35,559 nucleotides of DNA from Lachnospiraceae bacterium (GCA_017428105.1 JAFRRM010000009.1:1-35559), one strand, 5' to 3'; shown: positions 23,625-34,084, numbered from the stretch's first letter. The notes: generated by a model from the letters alone, not told the origin. Translations and numbers: made by a program.

Positions 23625-24036
23625 AGTTGTCATCATCGGGATCCTGATCGCGGTGATCTACAGTGAGATCACGGGGCTCTCCACCGGCGGCATGGTGGCC
23701 CCGGTCTATTTTGCCCTGAGCCTGACCGATCCGCTGCGCATCGCGTATACGCTGCTGATCATTCTGGCCGTTTACGGGCTGGATAAACTGCTCGGACGAT
23801 GGCTCATCCTGTACGGACGCCGCCTGTTCGCGGTCAACGTGGTGCTGGGCTTCCTGCTGACCTGGCTGATCGGGGTCACGGGCCTGCTGCCCATGGGCGT
23901 CCGGGTCATCGGCTACATCGTGCCGGCCCTGATGGTGCGCGATCTGGAGCGCCAGGGATTCGTGAAGACCGGGATCTCGCTGGGCACAGTCACGGCGCTG
24001 TGCGCGCTGTGCCTGATGTGGGTGGGCATGCTATGA
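23614..24036 (+). CDS. pgsC: Poly-gamma-glutamate synthesis membrane protein PgsC/CapC
   Basis: A 140-residue membrane protein with about four or five helices and the typical opening MYSEVVIIGILIAVIYSEITG with GLSTGGMVAPVYFAL behind it. PgsC forms the membrane part of the polymerase complex with PgsB. Length is near the usual 149 residues. It overlaps pgsB by 11 bases and the next gene by ATGA, so all are translated in step. A GAAAAGGAAG stretch before the ATG serves as ribosome binding site. The order B-C followed by two W-like genes instead of pgsA is the variant layout also described in Fusobacteria and some clostridia. Confidence 0.92.
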   Translation: MYSEVVIIGILIAVIYSEITGLSTGGMVAPVYFALSLTDPLRIAYTLLIILAVYGLDKLLGRWLILYGRRLFAVNVVLGFLLTWLIGVTGLLPMGVRVIGYIVPALMVRDLERQGFVKTGISLGTVTALCALCLMWVGML

Positions 24037-25031
24037 TCGGCGCGGCGGTCGGAAAACTGATCCTGATCCTGGTGCTGGCGCTGGGCGGGTTCGTGGCCCC
24101 TCTGAAGGACCTGCCCCTCGAGCGGCTTCCGTACGCGGACGAGATGGAAGAGGCTGCGCGGATCCAGCAGCGGGCCGGCGAGCTGATCAAGGCGGAGAAG
24201 CTCCGCCGCGGGATCGAACTGGCGGAAGAGGACGTCTGGGAGATCGGCATCATGGGCCCTCATTTCACCGCCATCACCACCACGTCCGGCGGCGAGGCGG
24301 AAAAACGCACCTGCCAGCTCCCGGATTTCGCGGCGCTGTGCGTGAAATACTTCCATGAAGCAGGCCTGCAGCCGGGCGACCGCGTGGGCGCGAACTTTTC
24401 CGGCTCTTACCCGGGCCTGAACCTGGCCGCCGTCTGCGCGGCGGAGGCCATGGGCCTGGAACTGATTTATTCCTCCTCCGTCGGCTCCTCCACCTACGGC
24501 GCCAACTGTCCGGGCTACACGTTCCCGGAAATGCTGAAGACCCTGTACGATGCGGGCCTCATTTCCCGTATGCCCGCCATGATCACGCTGGGCGGGGGCG
24601 GCGACATGGGCTGGAACATGGCCGGCTATGCGCTGGAGGACGACGAGTGGATCGCGGAGATCGAGGAAATGAAGGCCCGGCTCATCGAAGAAGGCCTGGC
24701 CTATGAGACGGATATCGAAAATTTCGCGCAGGACATCGCGATCCATGAAGCGGTGTACGGCGATGTCAGGGCGTTCGTGAACGCGGGCGGCAACGGCCTC
24801 GGCCTGGGCCACAACGACGGGGTGATCCTGGATATCGGCAACGGGCTGCTGGAGCCGCAGGATGTTGCGGTAAACGAGCACAGCGGCTTTGTGGAACGCT
24901 ATCTGGCCCGGGGGATCCCGGTGATCCATCTGCTGAACGTGCACGCCCTCTGCGGGGAGGGCATCCCGTTCGACCCGGTGCGGCCGCCCGAGATCGGGAC
25001 CTCACCCGTATATTTCGGAGGGTGGAGATGA
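24033..25031 (+). CDS. Poly-gamma-glutamate system protein, PgsW-like, copy 1
   Basis: A 332-residue protein of the family annotated as poly-gamma-glutamate system protein (PgsW). One N-terminal hydrophobic segment (GKLILILVLALGGFV) should anchor or export it, and the rest is predicted outside. Landmarks are GDRVGANFSGSYPGLNLAAV, YGANCPGYTFPEML, a Gly-rich loop LGGGGDMGWNM, and VNAGGNGLGLGHN. It lacks the C-terminal membrane helix of copy 2. The start is ATG in ATGA, overlapping the pgsC stop; a frame open further upstream is out of phase with the family N-terminus and overlaps pgsC. Its role is not known; export or handling of the polymer is likely from its constant place beside PgsBC. Confidence 0.85.
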   Translation: MIGAAVGKLILILVLALGGFVAPLKDLPLERLPYADEMEEAARIQQRAGELIKAEKLRRGIELAEEDVWEIGIMGPHFTAITTTSGGEAEKRTCQLPDFAALCVKYFHEAGLQPGDRVGANFSGSYPGLNLAAVCAAEAMGLELIYSSSVGSSTYGANCPGYTFPEMLKTLYDAGLISRMPAMITLGGGGDMGWNMAGYALEDDEWIAEIEEMKARLIEEGLAYETDIENFAQDIAIHEAVYGDVRAFVNAGGNGLGLGHNDGVILDIGNGLLEPQDVAVNEHSGFVERYLARGIPVIHLLNVHALCGEGIPFDPVRPPEIGTSPVYFGGWR

Positions 25032-26107
25032 AACTGAAGCGGAAGCATTATCAATATCTGATCGTGCTGGGCCTGCTGGCGGCGGCCACCCTGATCATCT
25101 GGCTCGCCGGCCACCGCGTGCGCGTTTCGTACGCGGATCAGATGCAGGAAGCCGCCGCGCTGCACCGCCAGGTCGTGGCAGCGGTGAAGGAAGAGCGCCT
25201 GCGGCGCGGCTATCCGCTGGTCCCGGAGGACACGCTGCAGATCGGCCTGATGGGCGAGCACATCACGGCCATCACCACTTCGCTGGGCGCGATGGAGGCC
25301 AAGCGGACCGCTCAGATCCCGGATTTCGCCGCCCTGTGCGTCCGCCTGTTCCGGGAAGCGGGACTGAAGGCGGGCGACCGCGTGGGCGCCTGCTTCTCCG
25401 GCTCGTTCCCCGGTCTTGATCTGGCCGTGCTCTGCGCGGCTAAAGTTATGGACCTGGACATCGTTTATTTCTGCACGCTGGGCGCTTCCAATTACGGGGC
25501 GAACCTGCCGGGCTACGTCATGCCGGAGATGGTGCAGACCGCCGTGCGGGCCGGCCTGCTGTCCGTCATGCCGTCCACCGTCTCCATGGGCGGCTCCGGT
25601 GACCGCGGCAGCAACATGCAGGGCTACGCGCTGGAGGAAACGGAAGAGATCGACGAGATGATCGCGCGGCTGGAACGGGAAGGCATCCCGCTGTCCGCAT
25701 ATCCGGACTTCACGGAAAACATCGCGGTCCATATGGACCTGCTCGGCGACGTCAGGGCGTTCGTGAACGTCGGCGGCAACATCCTGGGCCTCGGCAACGA
25801 GGACGTTTCCCTCGGCTACGGCCAGGGCCTCCTCAAACCCGCCGATCCCGTGATCAAGACCTCCAGCGGCCTCGTGGAACGCTACCTCTCCCGGAACATC
25901 CCCGTGATCCACCTTCTCAACATCAAGCAGCTCTGCGCCGAGACCGGCGTCCCCTATGATCCCGTCTCCGTCCCCGCCGACGGCACCTCCGCCGTCTACT
26001 ACAGCCGCAGCTACTCCAGACCCGCCCTGGCCGCCGCCGGCGCCGCCGCCGTCCTGGGCCTGCTGGGGATCGGCTGGCTGGACCGCAGACGCAGGACCGG
26101 GACCTGA
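25028..26107 (+). CDS. Poly-gamma-glutamate system protein, PgsW-like, copy 2
   Basis: A 359-residue paralogue of the preceding gene. Matching segments are GDRVGACFSGSFPGLDLAVL, YGANLPGYVMPEMV, SMGGSGDRGSNMQGYALEE and VNVGGNILGLGNEDV, in the same order and spacing. It has an N-terminal helix (YLIVLGLLAAATLIIWLAG) and, unlike copy 1, a C-terminal helix (PALAAAGAAAVLGLLGIGWL) followed by basic residues DRRRR, so the domain is held at the outer face by both ends. The ATG at 25028 overlaps the TGA of copy 1 (ATGA) and has GGAGGG 5 bases upstream; a GTG six bases earlier is less likely. A long hairpin follows the stop and probably ends the operon. Confidence 0.87.
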   Translation: MKLKRKHYQYLIVLGLLAAATLIIWLAGHRVRVSYADQMQEAAALHRQVVAAVKEERLRRGYPLVPEDTLQIGLMGEHITAITTSLGAMEAKRTAQIPDFAALCVRLFREAGLKAGDRVGACFSGSFPGLDLAVLCAAKVMDLDIVYFCTLGASNYGANLPGYVMPEMVQTAVRAGLLSVMPSTVSMGGSGDRGSNMQGYALEETEEIDEMIARLEREGIPLSAYPDFTENIAVHMDLLGDVRAFVNVGGNILGLGNEDVSLGYGQGLLKPADPVIKTSSGLVERYLSRNIPVIHLLNIKQLCAETGVPYDPVSVPADGTSAVYYSRSYSRPALAAAGAAAVLGLLGIGWLDRRRRTGT

Positions 26108-26140
26108 CAGGGAAACAGTCTTTTTGGCATCCGATCTATC

Positions 26141-26181
26141 AAACAGGGCCGCCCGGGGAAAGTCCCCGGATGGCTCTGTTT
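26141..26181 (+). terminator. Long hairpin ending the pgs operon
   Basis: A stem of about 19 bp with a few mismatches (26141-26159 with 26163-26181), AAG loop, starting AAACAG and ending CTGTTT. The T-run is short, but the stem is strong and lies 33 bases after the last pgs stop. Confidence 0.65.
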
Positions 26182-26312
26182 CTCGTTGCGCCTGATACCG
26201 TTTTTCGCATATTGCCCGGGCTGCCTTCACCCGCCTGCGGCTGCCGCTCCGGAAAAAACGAACAAATGGTCGGATTTTTCGGAAAGACCTTTTATTTTTT
26301 TGGAAAATGCGG

Positions 26313-26318
26313 TATAAT
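26313..26318 (+). promoter_or_regulatory. -10 box of the ftsK-murF-priA-def operon
   Basis: A perfect TATAAT 40 bases before the ftsK TTG start, behind a T-rich tract (26290-26301). No matching -35 is evident. Confidence 0.5.
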
Positions 26319-26357
26319 TTATCCAACTATGCGATATGAACCACAGGAGGTTGTGTT

Positions 26358-29300
26358 TTGGCCAATTCATCCCATAAAAAAACGGCTTCGAAAGGGAACG
26401 GATCCTCTTCGCGGACGGGCGGCGGGACCGCCAGGAAGGCATGCCCGTCCGGGACCCGCCCGAATACGCGCCGTTCTTCTTCCGCCGGAAGGACGCCGGC
26501 CCGGAGCACGGTGAACCGGAAGAAGGCTCCGCAGCATTCCGCCCTGGTACGGGATATCCTTTTGCTGTTCCTGATCGCCTTCACGATCCTGCTGTTTCTG
26601 AGCCTGTTCGAGATCGTAGGCTCCGTGGGGCGCGCGCTGGCGTCCGTCCAGTTCGGTCTGTTCGGCAGCCTGGCTTATGTGTTCCCTGTCGTTTTCATCC
26701 TGCTGGTCGTATTCGGCGTCTCCAACATGAAGGAGTTCCCCCTGAATACGGCCCTGCGCATCCTGGCCGCCCTGTTCACCTTTACCGTATTGTGCGGCAT
26801 CGTGGAACTGGTCGGTTCGGGCGGGGAGATCCTGCCGGTGCTGGGCTCCTATTACCGCGTCGGCCGCGGCACCCGTCTGCACGGCGGCTGGTTCGGCGGC
26901 CTCTGGTGCCGTCTGTCCTTAAGCGCGCTGGGCCTCGTGGGCAGCTACGTGATCATGCTGGTGCTTTTCCTGGCCGGCCTGGTCCTGACCTTCGGCAAAG
27001 CACTGCTGACGGCCGTCGGCCTCAACGGCAAAAAAGTGGCCCACGCCATCAAGGATGAAAACGTGCGCCGCCGCGAAGCCGTGGAAGAACGCCGCAAACT
27101 CGCGGAACTCAGGACCGAAGAACGCCTCCTCAGGCGCGCCCAGGCCCGCGAAGCGCAGGCCGCCAAAGAAGCCGCCGAGCGCAGGACTCTCATGGACAAG
27201 CTGGATAAGAAACTGTCGGAAGGACGCAGGAATTTCCCTTCGGATACCGACCTCCAGCTGAAGGAAGTCCGCCTGAAGCGCCGGGAACTGGACGAGCAGG
27301 CCGAAAAACGCCGCGCCGAAAGCGAAGCGGCCCGGAAAAAGGAAACCGAACAGCAGGGCATCGATTTCCGGAAAACGGACCTGAAGACCCCCGCGCTCCC
27401 CGGGGACGCCTCGCTGGAAGGACTCTTCCGGGAAATGGAGAGCCATAAAAAGTCGGGGACGGACAAGTCCGCCGGCGTGAACAGGGAAAGCCGCACGCTC
27501 GAAGAACTGCTGGAACTGGAAGAACAGCGCCCCTCGCCGCGCATTTCCCGCTATCAGGACAACACCGCGGGCAAAAGCGAACAGCTTTCGCTCCCGCTGG
27601 ACGAACAGAAAGAGACGCATCCGGAACCGTCAAAACCGGAGACGGCCGCAGCGGTCGCCGGCGCCTTTGATGAATATGACCGAAGCAGAAAAGCGGGAGA
27701 GGATCGCACGGCCGCCGGCCGCTCCGACAGGAGAACGGATGCTTCCCGGGGGCAGGGTCCCTCAGCTCCGGCCGGTCCTTCGGCAGCGGAGGACGATCCG
27801 GGCTGGGTAGACCCCCGCGTCCAGCTGGAACGTCTCAAACATGACGACATTTTCCGCCGGGACGGCGAACCGGGCGGCTCCGGCAGTTCCGGCCGCACCT
27901 TTACCGGAGGCTCCGGAAGGGTGAAGACACCATCCGGCAGCGCGGGACTTTCCTTTGTGGGGGCCGCCGCAGGAGCCGCCGCCGGAACCGCGGCCGCCGT
28001 TTCAGCCGCCGGGACCGCATCCGGGACCGGATCGGCCGGCTCTGCGGCAGGGGCTTCCGCTGCTTCCGCCGAGTCTGCCCTCGGCACATCCGCGAAAAAA
28101 GAATACCGCCTGCCTCCGCCTTCCCTGCTGAACCGCTCGCGCAGCAGCAATGCCATGAAGGAAGGCGACCTGAAGCGCACGGCCCGCCTGCTGGAGGACA
28201 CCCTGCGCAACTTCGGCGTGGAAGTCACCGTGACGGACATCAGCTGCGGCCCGTCCGTCACGCGCTATGAATTAAAACCCGAACAGGGCGTCAAAGTGGC
28301 CCGCATCTCGTCCCTGGCGGACGACATCAAACTGGCCCTGGCCGCCACGGAGATCCGCATCGAGGCCCCCATCCCCGGCAAATCCGCCGTGGGCATCGAG
28401 GTCCCCAACTCCGAGAACCAGACCGTCTCGCTGCGTTCCATCATCGAAAGCGACGAATTCCGCCGCTCGCCCTCCAAGATCGCGTTCGCGGTGGGCCAGG
28501 ACATCGGCGGCCGCGTCGTGGTGGCCGACCTGGCCAAAATGCCGCACCTGCTGATCGCCGGCGCGACCGGCTCCGGCAAATCCGTCTGCATCAACTCGCT
28601 GATCACGAGCATCCTGTTCCGCGCCAAGCCGAACGAAGTCCAGCTGATCATGATCGACCCGAAGGTCGTGGAACTGGGCGAATACAACGGGATCCCGCAT
28701 CTGCGAATCCCGGTCGTCACGGATCCGAAACTGGCCGCGGAAGCCTTAAACGGCGCCGTCAAGGAAATGACCGCGCGCTATAAAGCCTTCGCCGACCTCA
28801 ACGTGCGCGACATCAAGAGCTACAACGCCAAGATCCGCGAGAATCCCGAAGAATACGGCGACCGCGAGCCCATGCCGCAGATCGTCATCATCGTGGACGA
28901 ATTCGCCGATCTGATGATGGTGGCGCCCGGCGACGTGGAGCAGTCCGTCTGCCGTCTGGCGCAGCTGGCCCGCGCGGCCGGCATCCACCTGGTGGTGGCC
29001 ACCCAGCGGCCGTCCGTCAACGTCATCACCGGCCTGATCAAGGCCAATATCCAGTCCCGCATCGCGCTGGCCGTCTCGTCCGGCGTGGATTCCCGCACCA
29101 TCATCGACATGAACGGTGCGGAAAAGCTGCTGGGCAAGGGCGACATGCTGTTCTACCCCACGGGATATCCGAAGCCCGTCCGCGTGCAGGGCTGCTGGGT
29201 GAGCGACGAGGAGATCGAAGCCGTGACCGCCTTCTGGAAGAAACAGAACGCCGTGTCCGCGGAGGAAATGGCGCAGCAGAAACTGGCCTGGATGGCGGAA

Positions 29301-29555
29301 TCCGGCGAAAAGGACAAGGCCTTCCATGAAGAGCGCGACGACCTGTTCCTGGAAGCGGCCGAATATATCATTGAGAATGAGAAAGCATCCATCGGCAATC
29401 TGCAGCGGGTCTTCCGCATCGGCTTCAACCGGGCCGCGCGGCTGATGGACCAGCTGGCGGATGCGGGCATCGTAGGCAAGGACGACGGCACCAAGGCGCG
29501 CCAGATCATGATGGACAGAGCGCAGTTCGAGGCCTGGAAGCAGGCGAACGGCTGA
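26358..29555 (+). CDS. ftsK: DNA translocase FtsK/SpoIIIE
   Basis: A 1065-residue septal DNA pump that moves chromosome ends through the closing septum or into the forespore. Four membrane helices lie at about 65-220. A basic/acidic coiled-coil region (about 228-330, many R-E-A repeats) and a long linker follow; the linker includes an Ala/Gly/Ser tract at about 530-580. The motor has Walker A GATGSGKS (about 735) and Walker B IVIIVDEFADLMM (about 840-852). The last 70 residues are the winged-helix gamma domain that reads orienting sequences (IGNLQRVFRIGFNRAARLMDQL begins near 1012). Start is TTG with AGGAGG 7 bases upstream. Length exceeds B. subtilis SpoIIIE (787) mainly by the linker. murF follows after 30 bases. 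Confidence 0.95.
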   Translation: MANSSHKKTASKGNGSSSRTGGGTARKACPSGTRPNTRRSSSAGRTPARSTVNRKKAPQHSALVRDILLLFLIAFTILLFLSLFEIVGSVGRALASVQFGLFGSLAYVFPVVFILLVVFGVSNMKEFPLNTALRILAALFTFTVLCGIVELVGSGGEILPVLGSYYRVGRGTRLHGGWFGGLWCRLSLSALGLVGSYVIMLVLFLAGLVLTFGKALLTAVGLNGKKVAHAIKDENVRRREAVEERRKLAELRTEERLLRRAQAREAQAAKEAAERRTLMDKLDKKLSEGRRNFPSDTDLQLKEVRLKRRELDEQAEKRRAESEAARKKETEQQGIDFRKTDLKTPALPGDASLEGLFREMESHKKSGTDKSAGVNRESRTLEELLELEEQRPSPRISRYQDNTAGKSEQLSLPLDEQKETHPEPSKPETAAAVAGAFDEYDRSRKAGEDRTAAGRSDRRTDASRGQGPSAPAGPSAAEDDPGWVDPRVQLERLKHDDIFRRDGEPGGSGSSGRTFTGGSGRVKTPSGSAGLSFVGAAAGAAAGTAAAVSAAGTASGTGSAGSAAGASAASAESALGTSAKKEYRLPPPSLLNRSRSSNAMKEGDLKRTARLLEDTLRNFGVEVTVTDISCGPSVTRYELKPEQGVKVARISSLADDIKLALAATEIRIEAPIPGKSAVGIEVPNSENQTVSLRSIIESDEFRRSPSKIAFAVGQDIGGRVVVADLAKMPHLLIAGATGSGKSVCINSLITSILFRAKPNEVQLIMIDPKVVELGEYNGIPHLRIPVVTDPKLAAEALNGAVKEMTARYKAFADLNVRDIKSYNAKIRENPEEYGDREPMPQIVIIVDEFADLMMVAPGDVEQSVCRLAQLARAAGIHLVVATQRPSVNVITGLIKANIQSRIALAVSSGVDSRTIIDMNGAEKLLGKGDMLFYPTGYPKPVRVQGCWVSDEEIEAVTAFWKKQNAVSAEEMAQQKLAWMAESGEKDKAFHEERDDLFLEAAEYIIENEKASIGNLQRVFRIGFNRAARLMDQLADAGIVGKDDGTKARQIMMDRAQFEAWKQANG

Positions 29556-29585
29556 TGCCGTCACACGGGAAAGGAACGACCGGTC

Positions 29586-30956
<1,371 letters not shown>

Positions 30957-30977
30957 ATCCGAAAGAGAGATCCGCTC

Positions 30978-32957
30978 TTGCCTTTATATGCCGATATCAT
31001 CGTGAATATTTCCGTTTCCGCCCTGGACCGTCCCTTCCAGTACCTGGTCCCGGAGGAAATGGAAGCCGCCATCCGTCCGGGTTCCCGGGTGGATATTCCT
31101 TTTGGCACCCGCAACGTCACCGGCTACGTCGTCGGGCTGGGTCGAACGCCTCTTGTGGATCCGTCCAGGATCAGACCGGTCCTCGGCTTCGCCCCGAAAG
31201 GCGTCGCGCTGGAGGACCGCGCGATGGCCCTGGCCGCCTGGATGCGCGAACGCTACGGCTGCACGATGAACCAGGCGCTGGCCACGGTCCTTCCCGCCAA
31301 AAAGGCTGTCCGGAAAGGCAAGCCCAAACTTCCCGCTCCGGCCTGGGAAGGCCTGGAGATGCGTCCGCCCGCTGTTCTGAACGGGCCGCAGATCCGCGCG
31401 GCACAGGCTGTCGAAGAAGAGATGGCCGGGCAGAACCGGCCGGTGCTCCTTCACGGCATCACCGGCAGCGGCAAAACGGAAGTCTACATGGCCGTCATGG
31501 AAAAAGTCATGGCCGCCGGCAGACAGGTGATCCTCCTGATCCCGGAGATCTCCCTGACCTACCAGAACGTCCGCCGCTTCTACCAGCGCTTCGGCGCCCG
31601 CATCGGCCTGATCCATTCACGCCAGTCGCAGGGCGAGAAATACGAGACCGTGGAAAAGGCGCGCAAAGGCGAACTGTCCCTCGTGATCGGCCCCCGATCG
31701 GCCCTGTTCACGCCGTTTCCGGACCTCGGTCTGATCGTGATCGACGAAGAGCATGATGAAAGCTATTTCAGCGAGACCTCGCCCCGCTACCACAGCGTGG
31801 AAGTCGCGGAAAAACTGGCGCAGCTCAGCGGCGCCGGCCTGATCCTGGGCAGCGCCACGCCCTCCCTGGACAGTTATTATAAGGCGCAGAACGGCGTGTA
31901 CCGCCTGGAAAAACTGGAATATCGCGCCGTGGAAGACAGCACGCTTCCCCGTGTGGAGGTCGTGGACCTGCGCCGGGAGATGAAAGAGGGCAATAAAAGC
32001 ATCTTCAGCCGCAGTCTGAAGAGCAGGATGGAAGAGCGCCTGGCGAAGAAAGAGCAGATCATCCTGTTCCTGAACCGCCGCGGTTTCGCCGGATTCGTGT
32101 CCTGCCGCTCCTGCGGAAAACCCCTGCTCTGCCCGCATTGCGACGTCAGCCTGACCCTGCACCGCGGCGGCTTCCTGAAATGCCACTACTGCGGCTATCA
32201 GATCCAGGCGCCGGAGATCTGCCCGTCCTGCGGCTCGCCCTACATCGCCGCGTTCGGCACCGGCACGCAGAAGGTGGAAGGCCTCATTGAAAAGACTTTC
32301 CCCGGTGCGAAAGTCCTCCGGATGGACGCGGACACCACCAAAGGCAAGGAAGGGCACAGCCGCATCCTGTCCGCTTTTGCGCGGGGCGGCGCCGATATCC
32401 TGCTGGGAACGCAGATGATCGTCAAGGGGCACGATTTTCCCCGGGTCTCCCTGGTAGGCATCCTGGCCGCGGACATCTCCCTGTACCGCGAGGACTACCG
32501 CGCCGCGGAGCAGACCTTCGCGCTCCTGACGCAGGCCGCCGGGCGCGCCGGACGGGCCGGCATCCCCGGCGAAGTCGTGATCCAGACCTACCAGCCCGAC
32601 CATTACGCGGTGGAGGCCGCTTCCCGCCAGGACTATGAAGCCTTCTACCGGGAGGAGATCGCCCGCCGCCGCCTCTTGCATTATCCGCCTTCCGGCTGTA
32701 TGCTGGAGGTGCTGGTCAGCGGCCGCGAAGAGCAGGAAAACACCGCCCTTGCGGAATCGCTCGCGGAACAGATCCGCCGCGGATTTGCGTCATCCGGCGC
32801 GGACGTCATCGGCCCCGCTCCGCATTTCCGCAGCAAAGTGCAGGACGTGTACCGCCAGGTCCTGCTGATCAAGCATCCGGATAAAGAATTGCTGCTGCAG
32901 ATCGCGTCCCGGCTTCAGGAGACCGGAAACGGCCGGGTGCAGTCCGACCTGTATTGA
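30978..32957 (+). CDS. priA: Primosomal protein N' (replication restart helicase PriA)
   Basis: A 659-residue superfamily 2 helicase that reloads the replisome at stalled forks. Residues about 1-120 are the 3'-DNA-binding and winged-helix part. Walker A is GITGSGKTEVYM (about 159-170), Walker B/DEAH-type motif is VIDEEHDESYF, and helicase motifs LGSATPSLDSYY, LFLNRRGFAGF and TQAAGRAGRAG follow. Eight cysteines between about 376 and 420 (CRSCGKPLLCPHC, CHYCG, CPSCG) bind two zinc ions. It is shorter than E. coli (732) or B. subtilis (805) PriA, mostly in the N-terminal half. Start is taken as TTG at 30978, with a poor GAGAGA box; no ATG fits better. def follows after 57 bases. Confidence 0.94.
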   Translation: MPLYADIIVNISVSALDRPFQYLVPEEMEAAIRPGSRVDIPFGTRNVTGYVVGLGRTPLVDPSRIRPVLGFAPKGVALEDRAMALAAWMRERYGCTMNQALATVLPAKKAVRKGKPKLPAPAWEGLEMRPPAVLNGPQIRAAQAVEEEMAGQNRPVLLHGITGSGKTEVYMAVMEKVMAAGRQVILLIPEISLTYQNVRRFYQRFGARIGLIHSRQSQGEKYETVEKARKGELSLVIGPRSALFTPFPDLGLIVIDEEHDESYFSETSPRYHSVEVAEKLAQLSGAGLILGSATPSLDSYYKAQNGVYRLEKLEYRAVEDSTLPRVEVVDLRREMKEGNKSIFSRSLKSRMEERLAKKEQIILFLNRRGFAGFVSCRSCGKPLLCPHCDVSLTLHRGGFLKCHYCGYQIQAPEICPSCGSPYIAAFGTGTQKVEGLIEKTFPGAKVLRMDADTTKGKEGHSRILSAFARGGADILLGTQMIVKGHDFPRVSLVGILAADISLYREDYRAAEQTFALLTQAAGRAGRAGIPGEVVIQTYQPDHYAVEAASRQDYEAFYREEIARRRLLHYPPSGCMLEVLVSGREEQENTALAESLAEQIRRGFASSGADVIGPAPHFRSKVQDVYRQVLLIKHPDKELLLQIASRLQETGNGRVQSDLY

Positions 32958-33014
32958 CGCAATCTGATCCATATGGCGGACAGAGATCCGCACTGACACA
33001 GAAGGAGAAAAGAC

Positions 33015-33512
33015 ATGAGCATCCGTACCATCCGGGTATTGGAGGAAGACGAGATCCTGAGAAAGACCGCCAAGCCCGTCAAGGAAATGACAGCCCGCAC
33101 CTTTACGCTAATCCAGGACATGAAGGAGACCATGTACGCCGCGAACGGCGTCGGCCTGGCCGCCCCCCAGGTGGGCGTCCTCAAACGCATTTTTGTCGTG
33201 GACTGCGATCAGGAAGACGGCCGGCAGGACCCCATCGTCTTCATCAATCCGGAGATCCTGGGACAGAGCGAAGAGACTGTTACGGACAATGAGGGCTGCC
33301 TGAGCGTCCCCGGCCGCCACGCTCTGGTGACGCGCCCTCAAAAAGTGAAAGTCACCGCCCTGAACGAGCAGATGGAACCCTTTACCCTGGAAGCGGAAGG
33401 CCTGCTGGCCCGCTGCATCTGCCACGAAAATGACCACCTGAACGGCGTCATGTACGTCGATAAGGCGGAGGGCGCCGTGGAGCCGAATACAAAGGAGAAC
33501 GGCTGGGCTTAA
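33015..33512 (+). CDS. def: Peptide deformylase
   Basis: A 165-residue metalloenzyme that removes the N-formyl group from new proteins. The three motifs are present: GVGLAAPQ (45-52), EGCLSVPG (93-100, metal ligand C95) and HENDH (137-141, ligands H137 and H141, catalytic E138). The EGCLSVPG motif and compact length fit type 1 deformylases. AAGGAG lies in front of the ATG. It closes the ftsK-murF-priA run. In many clostridia def is followed by fmt; here a reverse-strand gene follows instead, so fmt must be elsewhere. Confidence 0.95.
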   Translation: MSIRTIRVLEEDEILRKTAKPVKEMTARTFTLIQDMKETMYAANGVGLAAPQVGVLKRIFVVDCDQEDGRQDPIVFINPEILGQSEETVTDNEGCLSVPGRHALVTRPQKVKVTALNEQMEPFTLEAEGLLARCICHENDHLNGVMYVDKAEGAVEPNTKENGWA

Positions 33513-33553
33513 CAGAGGAGAGGCACCGGTTTCCCGGTCCGTCCGTGCTCTGT
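33512..33553. terminator. Stem-loop between convergent def and prepilin peptidase genes
   Basis: An interrupted stem: ACAGA with TCTGT outside, GCAC with GTGC and CCGG with CCGG inside. No T-run follows on either strand, so termination is uncertain; the location between convergent genes is the main argument. Confidence 0.3.
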
Positions 33554-33560
33554 ATACCGC

Positions 33561-34064
33561 TCAGCCGCCGCACAGCCTCCCCAGCAGCACGCATGCGCAT
33601 GCGCCGCCCAGCGCCGGTCCGAGCGGCAGCCTTCGTTTATCCGGCCACACCGCGCGGGTCAGGAGGATATACAGACAGGCCGTGACGCCCCATGGCGGGA
33701 CGTCGCTGACGTCCATCTGCAGGAGGATCGCAAATACCAGCTTGATATCTCCGCCGCCCACGAGGAACCGGTCCGGCCGCGCGGCCGGAGGCATTGCCAA
33801 ATGTCCGGTTTTCGGCTCCGCTTCTGTCACCGGTCCCTTCTTCACGGCCGCGGCCGCCGCCACTGACATCGCCCCGCAGAACAGAACTGCTGCCGCCGCC
33901 GACTCCGCCCATCCGGCCGGACCGGCCATCGCCCGCGCCAGCGAACACGCCGCCAGCATGCAGGTTTCCTTCGCCGGGATCCTGAACGACCGCACATCCG
34001 CCCGCGCAATGCGTCCCAGCAGAAATATCGCGCCCGCCGCCTGAAAAATCTTAAAAAAAACCAT
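33561..34064 (-). CDS. A24 prepilin-peptidase-like membrane protein
   Basis: A 167-residue integral membrane protein with several Ala/Leu-rich helices. Both catalytic aspartates of the A24 family are visible: D23 in ARADVRSFRIP and D106 in VGGGDIK (GxGD motif). It has no N-terminal methylase domain, so it resembles the short TadV/CpaA and archaeal types rather than full PilD. Such enzymes remove leader peptides from pilins or related secreted subunits. No pilin, pilus ATPase or tad gene is in the window; substrates must be elsewhere. The ATG has GAGGTG 5 bases upstream. It stands alone on the minus strand between def and infC. An Ala/Pro-rich hydrophilic stretch (about 74-100) precedes the GxGD motif. 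Confidence 0.78.
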   Translation of the reverse strand: MVFFKIFQAAGAIFLLGRIARADVRSFRIPAKETCMLAACSLARAMAGPAGWAESAAAAVLFCGAMSVAAAAAVKKGPVTEAEPKTGHLAMPPAARPDRFLVGGGDIKLVFAILLQMDVSDVPPWGVTACLYILLTRAVWPDKRRLPLGPALGGACACVLLGRLCGG

Positions 34065-34084
34065 ATTTCACCTCAAAAACAGGA

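Noticed and set aside
26170..26514. Open frame upstream of and overlapping ftsK
   Set aside because: It begins inside the pgs terminator hairpin, has no ribosome binding site and runs through the ftsK promoter and start.
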